Part shown: one piece after another, positions 3,813 to 7,095 of the stretch | Numbering within the stretch: position 1 is the stretch's first letter | Layout of the letters: every line of letters starts with the position of its first letter | Assembly (NCBI GenBank): GCA_046734915.1 | Contig: JBKPSC010000479.1 | Span: 1 to 7,095, forward strand | Direction: 5' to 3' | DNA length: 7,095 nucleotides | From: VFZL01 sp046734915 | Lineage (GTDB): Bacteria > Acidobacteriota > Vicinamibacteria > Vicinamibacterales > CAVVIG01 | Made by a program: the position numbers and the translations under genes | The notes under the pieces: generated by a model | Databases searched by the model: none | What the model saw: the letters and a program-made list of their open reading frames with translations, nothing else | What the model was told of the DNA's origin: nothing

Positions 3813-5672
3813 ATGACCGACACCTCACAGACGTTCAGACGATGGGTGACTTTCGCGGGATGCGTCCTGGTTGTGGTGGTCTTGTACTGGGCGCAGACAG
3901 TTCTGGTACCGCTCGCGCTGGCTATCCTCTTGACGTTCATCCTGACGCCGCCGGTCGTCTGGCTCGAACGTCGAGTCGGTCGGGTCCCTGCGGTGATCGT
4001 CGCCGTCGTCGTGGTCTTCACCTTCATTGGACTGGCCGGCTGGGGCCTGTCCCGGCAGCTGAATCACCTGGCCGATGACCTCCCTCGCTATCGCGTCAAC
4101 ATCCTGGCGAAGATTGCCGACGTGCGGGGCGCGGGAAAGGGTGGATCGGTCGAGAAGCTTCAAGAGACGCTCGACGACATCAAGTCGGGCCTCGAGGACC
4201 CGGAAAAACCGAAAGCCGCGATGTCGCAACCGATCGTGGTCACGTCAGAGCCCGTCGCCGGCATTGCCGGCTTCGCCTGGCTGGGTCCGCTGGTAGGCCC
4301 TCTTGGTACCGCGGGATTGGTCATGACCATGGCCATCTTCATGCTGCTCGAGCGCCGGGAACTGCGCGACAGGCTCATTGGCCTCATCGGCCACGGCCAG
4401 CTCGCCGTGACGACTCGCGCGTTCGATGAGGCCGGCAGTCGGGTCAGCCGCCAGTTGCTGATGCAATCGCTGGTGAATTTGATCTATGGCGTCGTTGCCG
4501 GCATCGTCCTCCACATCTTGGGCGTGCCGTACGCGCTGGTCTGGGCTGTGCTGGGCGCCGTGGCCCGGTTCATTCCCTACCTCGGGCCGGTGATCGGCGC
4601 CGGGATTCCCATCGCGATCAGCCTCGCGGCGTTGCAGGGCTGGCTGCGTCCGCTTTCCGTCGCCGTATTCTTCCTCGGCCTCGAGCTGTTCACGAATCTC
4701 TATCTCGAAACCGTGCTGTATGCCGGGGCGGCCGGCGTCTCACAGGTCGCGCTGCTCGTCTCCGTGGCGTTCTGGACCTGGCTTTGGGGGCCGCTGGGAC
4801 TCCTGATGGCGACACCGCTCACCGTTTGCCTGGTCGTCATGGGCAAGCATGTGCCGGGACTTGGTTTCGTCGCCACGTTGTTGGCCGATGCACCCCCGCT
4901 CCTGCCTCAATACGGATACTACCAGCGGCTGCTCGCCAACGATCTGGCTGAAGCGGCCGACCTCATCGAGCGATACATCCAGGCAGAACCTTCGCGCTCG
5001 GTGTACGACGGACTCCTGCTGCCGGCCCTCAACTATGCGGAACGCGATCGTCTCGAACAACGACTGTCGGCCGATGAAGAAACCGCGGTCATCGATGCCA
5101 CACGGGAGCTGGTCGCTGACGCCGCCGAGTCGATCCATCGACGGGAGGAGGAAACATCGAGCCGAGACGCCGCAGGTGACGCGGTATCGGCGCCTGCGGT
5201 CAAGCAGGTCCGAGTCCTCGGTTATGCGAGCAACGGGGTCGCGGACGAAATCGCGCTGGGGATGCTGGCTCACGCGGTGGACGACCTCCCGCTCACGATC
5301 GAGATCGTGAACACACGGATGCTGGCGTCTGAGGTCATCGCGCTCGCGCAATCGGAGGACTTTGCGGCGATCTGCTTTGCGGATTTGCCGCCCAGCGTCC
5401 CGTCGAAAACGCGCTATCTCACCAAGCGGTTACGCGCAGCACTGCCGCACGTGCCCATCGTCGTCGGTCGCTGGGCCCCGGCCGAGCTGAAGGATGAGAG
5501 TACGCAGAGCCTCCGGGATTCCGGCGCGAGCCTGGTGCCATCGACCCTCGTCGAGACGCGGGCCTATCTTGGCCGGCTGCTCGGGATACTGTCGCCTGAT
5601 TCGCCTGACGGACTTGATGTGTCGGCCACATCGATGGGCGACGAGCGGATGGTACCCGCGACAGCGGCGTAG
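3813..5672 (+). CDS. AI-2E family transporter (UPF0118) with C-terminal B12-binding-like domain
   Basis: 619 aa. Residues ~11-350 form a PF01594-type permease. TM pair 15-46 (WAQTVLVPLALAILLTFILTPPV) is followed by a TM at 58-80, a soluble segment (85-150) with coiled helices, TMs at 152-180, and helices 216-345. Family signatures are FIPYLGPVIGAG (253-264) and WGPLGLLMATPLTVCLVV (325-342). Members export autoinducer-2 or act as Na+/H+-type antiporters; the substrate here is unknown. A tail follows: a helical linker (368-450, YQRLLANDLAEAADLIERY) and then residues 463-590 with alternating strands and helices (VRVLGYASNGVADEIALGML, IEIVNTRMLASEVIAL, AAICFADLPP, VPIVVGRW), resembling a cobalamin-binding Rossmann fold. 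The B12 axial histidine of DxHxxG is missing (about A477). The start ATG 3813-3815 has GGAG 5 nt upstream; the TTG-started extension from 3690 does not. Confidence 0.9.
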   Translation: MTDTSQTFRRWVTFAGCVLVVVVLYWAQTVLVPLALAILLTFILTPPVVWLERRVGRVPAVIVAVVVVFTFIGLAGWGLSRQLNHLADDLPRYRVNILAKIADVRGAGKGGSVEKLQETLDDIKSGLEDPEKPKAAMSQPIVVTSEPVAGIAGFAWLGPLVGPLGTAGLVMTMAIFMLLERRELRDRLIGLIGHGQLAVTTRAFDEAGSRVSRQLLMQSLVNLIYGVVAGIVLHILGVPYALVWAVLGAVARFIPYLGPVIGAGIPIAISLAALQGWLRPLSVAVFFLGLELFTNLYLETVLYAGAAGVSQVALLVSVAFWTWLWGPLGLLMATPLTVCLVVMGKHVPGLGFVATLLADAPPLLPQYGYYQRLLANDLAEAADLIERYIQAEPSRSVYDGLLLPALNYAERDRLEQRLSADEETAVIDATRELVADAAESIHRREEETSSRDAAGDAVSAPAVKQVRVLGYASNGVADEIALGMLAHAVDDLPLTIEIVNTRMLASEVIALAQSEDFAAICFADLPPSVPSKTRYLTKRLRAALPHVPIVVGRWAPAELKDESTQSLRDSGASLVPSTLVETRAYLGRLLGILSPDSPDGLDVSATSMGDERMVPATAA

Positions 5673-5726
5673 GTTTAAATAACCGCTCCGGACCGGACCG
5701 AACGCCGTCTCCTCCCCGATCGTGCC
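5673..5726. other. Gap between the permease gene and the transposase remnant
   Basis: An AT-rich near-palindrome ggtttaaataacc overlaps the permease stop codon (5672-5684), followed by a short direct repeat, ccggaccggacc. No proper terminator stem with a U-run is seen. The 3' junction of the transposase relic falls near the end of this stretch. No inverted terminal repeat was found. Confidence 0.3.
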
Positions 5727-5947
5727 TATCAGCAGCAACCGGAAGTAGAGGCCGGGTGGCAGGCCTGGCCGGCCCATCGTGTCGGCGTAACATCGGGCGC
5801 GTTGGGACTCGGCGAAGCCTCGAACCCATGCTCGCGCAGCAGCTGATTCAATCCGTTGTAGAACGGATGGTTGGCGGCCGCCGGGAAGTCTGTCGTGGCC
5901 ACCCACATGGTTGCCTGTCGGTCGCGTTCCCGATTGCCCATCGACAT
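5727..5947 (-). pseudogene. Truncated, frameshifted transposase N-terminus (IS1182/IS5-like)
   Basis: From ATG 5945-5947 the minus strand reads MSMGNRERDRQATMWVATTD, then FPAAANHPFYNGLNQLLREHGFEA. The match then continues in another frame as FAESQRARCYADTMGRPG and LPPGLYFRLLLIG. This is the N-terminal domain of an IS1182-like transposase family (HPFY-x2-LN, Y-x5-GRPG-x-PPG-x-YFR-x-LLIG). Adding one base in the 'gaggcttcgcc' stretch (about 5813-5819) restores one frame, so a single-base deletion explains the shift. Similarity ends after LLLIG, near 5727. The remaining frame (TIGEETAFGP...) lies antisense to the permease gene and is not transposase. The catalytic DDE domain is absent, and no terminal repeats were found. 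It is a dead remnant of about 75 residues. The exact IS family is uncertain. Confidence 0.75.
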
Positions 5948-5951
5948 GTCG

Positions 5952-5964
5952 CGTACGCAGTACG
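5952..5964. promoter_or_regulatory. Short inverted repeat upstream of the M28-like gene
   Basis: cgtac (5952-5956) and gtacg (5960-5964) are reverse complements with a 3-nt spacer. The repeat lies about 60 nt before the ATG of the M28-like gene and just outside the transposase relic. It might be an operator or part of a decayed IS end. Five-bp arms are too short to be convincing alone. Confidence 0.15.
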
Positions 5965-6024
5965 GACGTGTAGCGGTGACGGGTGTAGAGTTGCGCGCAG
6001 CCAATCTTAAATGGGAGGCGCGAG

Positions 6025-7095
6025 ATGCGACGACGAGCGTTCCTCGCCTTCGGCAGTCAAACCGCGTTACTCGGGCTCGTGGGTGACGTCGCGAAGTCGC
6101 ACGCGATGAGCGCGTACGAGGAGCCGCCAAACCAGCTCGATTCCGAGCAACGCGTGGCGAATGTGATTGCGGCGTACGACGCCCAGGGAAACCACCGCAC
6201 GGGAACCGTGGTTGACAGGCAGTCCGCCGAGTGGCTGGCCGCGCAGATCCGGCGATTGGGCGTCGAGCCTGTTCTTGAACCTTTCACTCTCGACCGCATA
6301 GACCTTCGCTCCTGCTATCTCCGCGTTGCCGATCGACGGATCGATGGGGTGCCACTCTTCGATGCGGGATTTACCGGGCCGGAGGGCGCTAATGGCGTGG
6401 TTGGTCCACCAGGAAGCGACGCCGACATTGCGGTGGTCGAATCGGCCCTCCCAGATGTCGCCAACACCGATCCGATGCAGCGCGATCAAGTCGAAGAGGC
6501 GCGCCGCGGGCCGTACAAGGCGGTAGTCGTCTTGACGCGCGGGCCGAACCCGGGATTGTTCCTGCTCAATGCAAGCCGGTTTCGTGCACCTGCCGGTCCG
6601 CCGATGCTCCAGATCTCGAGCTCGGAGGCTGCGTGGCTGCATCAGCAGGCCGCCACCCGCGCCGAAGTGACGCTCGTGGCTCATGTCGACCGCACGGCCG
6701 CGCAGGCGTTCAATGTCACAGCTAAAGTCGCGGGCACCAACCCGGCCCTGGCGCCAGTCGTGGTGATGGCACCGCGCAGCGGCTGGTGGCAGTGCGCGAG
6801 CGAACAGGGCAGCCGGATCGCCTGTTGGCTGGAAGTGATGCGCGCCATCAAGCTGGGAAAACCAACCCGCGACTGCTGGTTCGTCGCGCTGAGTGGTCAC
6901 GAGCTTGGATATCTCGGAATGGATCCGTACTTGAAGCGTCATCGCGATCTGCACAGTCGGTCACACGTGTGGATTTTCTTCGGCAGTGACATCGGCGCAC
7001 CGCGCCAACGTAACCTCATTCATGCCTCGGACGAAGGGCTGGAGCGATGGGGCGTAGCCGCGATGGAAAAAGAAGGGATCGTTGTGAACGCAAAG
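6025..7095 (+). CDS. M28 peptidase-like protein with degenerate metal site, Tat-type leader (partial)
   Basis: 357 codons are open to the window end. The start ATG 6025-6027 has GGGAGG upstream at a 6-nt gap. The leader MRRRAFLAFGSQTALLGLVG is a Tat-like twin-arginine signal, so export is likely. Residues 46-90 (NHRTGTVVDRQSAEWLAAQI, LGVEPVLEPFTLDR) match the N-terminal segment of M28 Zn-aminopeptidases, and 160-215 resemble an inserted PA-like region. The catalytic region begins at 245 (VVVMAPRSGWWQCASEQGSR), where active relatives have HxDS and NDDGSG. Here the His, the Asp of HxD and the bridging Asp appear lost. The usual Glu-Glu is H292-E293 (SGHELGYLG). The fold is therefore probably kept while di-zinc peptidase chemistry is doubtful. 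A pseudoenzyme or a different catalytic site (H292, conserved Trp/Cys) are options. The last conserved part and the stop lie outside the window. Confidence 0.8.
   Translation, partial: MRRRAFLAFGSQTALLGLVGDVAKSHAMSAYEEPPNQLDSEQRVANVIAAYDAQGNHRTGTVVDRQSAEWLAAQIRRLGVEPVLEPFTLDRIDLRSCYLRVADRRIDGVPLFDAGFTGPEGANGVVGPPGSDADIAVVESALPDVANTDPMQRDQVEEARRGPYKAVVVLTRGPNPGLFLLNASRFRAPAGPPMLQISSSEAAWLHQQAATRAEVTLVAHVDRTAAQAFNVTAKVAGTNPALAPVVVMAPRSGWWQCASEQGSRIACWLEVMRAIKLGKPTRDCWFVALSGHELGYLGMDPYLKRHRDLHSRSHVWIFFGSDIGAPRQRNLIHASDEGLERWGVAAMEKEGIVVNAK

Noticed and set aside
4740..5351. Minus-strand 203-aa open frame inside the permease gene
   Set aside because: It is antisense to conserved TM and linker segments of the AI-2E protein, has no recognisable domain, and is Arg/Gln/His-rich.
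5672..5684. ggtttaaataacc as an IS target site or terminator
   Set aside because: It has only 4-bp arms and no duplicate elsewhere in the window; it overlaps the permease stop codon and proves nothing alone.
5430..5726. Continuation of the transposase frame antisense to the permease gene
   Set aside because: Transposase similarity stops after LLLIG near 5727; the rest is the complement of a conserved gene, so the relic was not extended.
6067..6954. Minus-strand 295-aa open frame
   Set aside because: It is a shadow of the M28-like gene: high-GC codon bias keeps the antisense frame open. It has no domain pattern, and the plus-strand protein has clear family motifs.
1..7095. CRISPR array, tRNA/rRNA genes, toxin-antitoxin or phage-defence genes
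   Set aside because: No regularly spaced repeats, no cloverleaf-type elements and no matching protein motifs were seen on either strand.

Overview
The window is a GC-rich bacterial chromosome segment. Gene content (DUF2867-type SDR, DUF1003, DUF892, BON, entericidin-like lipoprotein, AI-2E permease with a long cytoplasmic tail, Tat-exported M28-like protein) and strong GGAG-type ribosome binding sites fit a soil-type Gram-negative lineage such as Acidobacteriota (for example Vicinamibacteria) or a proteobacterium. The taxon is an inference and not fixed by any marker gene here.

Layout. Positions 1-126 hold the last 41 codons of a plus-strand NAD(P)-binding/DUF2867-type protein, followed by a hairpin. 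From 224 to 3309 five genes lie on the minus strand. In their own transcription order (right to left) they are a 55-aa lipoprotein, an exported BON-domain protein, a glycine-zipper general-stress-type protein, a DUF892/YciE ferritin-like protein and a two-TM DUF1003 protein. Between the lipoprotein and the BON gene lies a 532-bp stretch without an intact gene. It contains a short fragment resembling YihY/BrkB membrane proteins. From about 3506 the strand switches: a 52-aa single-TM protein and then a 619-aa AI-2E-family permease are read on the plus strand. The divergent region 3310-3505 contains a well-formed dyad.

Further right, 5727-5947 holds the frameshifted and truncated N-terminus of a transposase on the minus strand. 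From 6025 to the window end runs a long open reading frame on the plus strand with a Tat-like leader. It resembles M28 zinc aminopeptidases but has lost most metal-binding residues.

How the genes may work together. DUF892, BON, DUF1003, glycine-zipper and small-lipoprotein genes are commonly seen together in envelope and general-stress regulons. The 224-5672 block reads as such a cassette around one divergent control region. Intergenic gaps of about 60-140 nt with stem-loops suggest separately tuned transcripts rather than one tight operon. No CRISPR array, tRNA, rRNA or complete mobile element was seen. No clearly new multi-gene system can be claimed; the best leads are the degenerate M28 protein, the B12-binding-like tail of the permease and a diverged repeat at 2944/3720.
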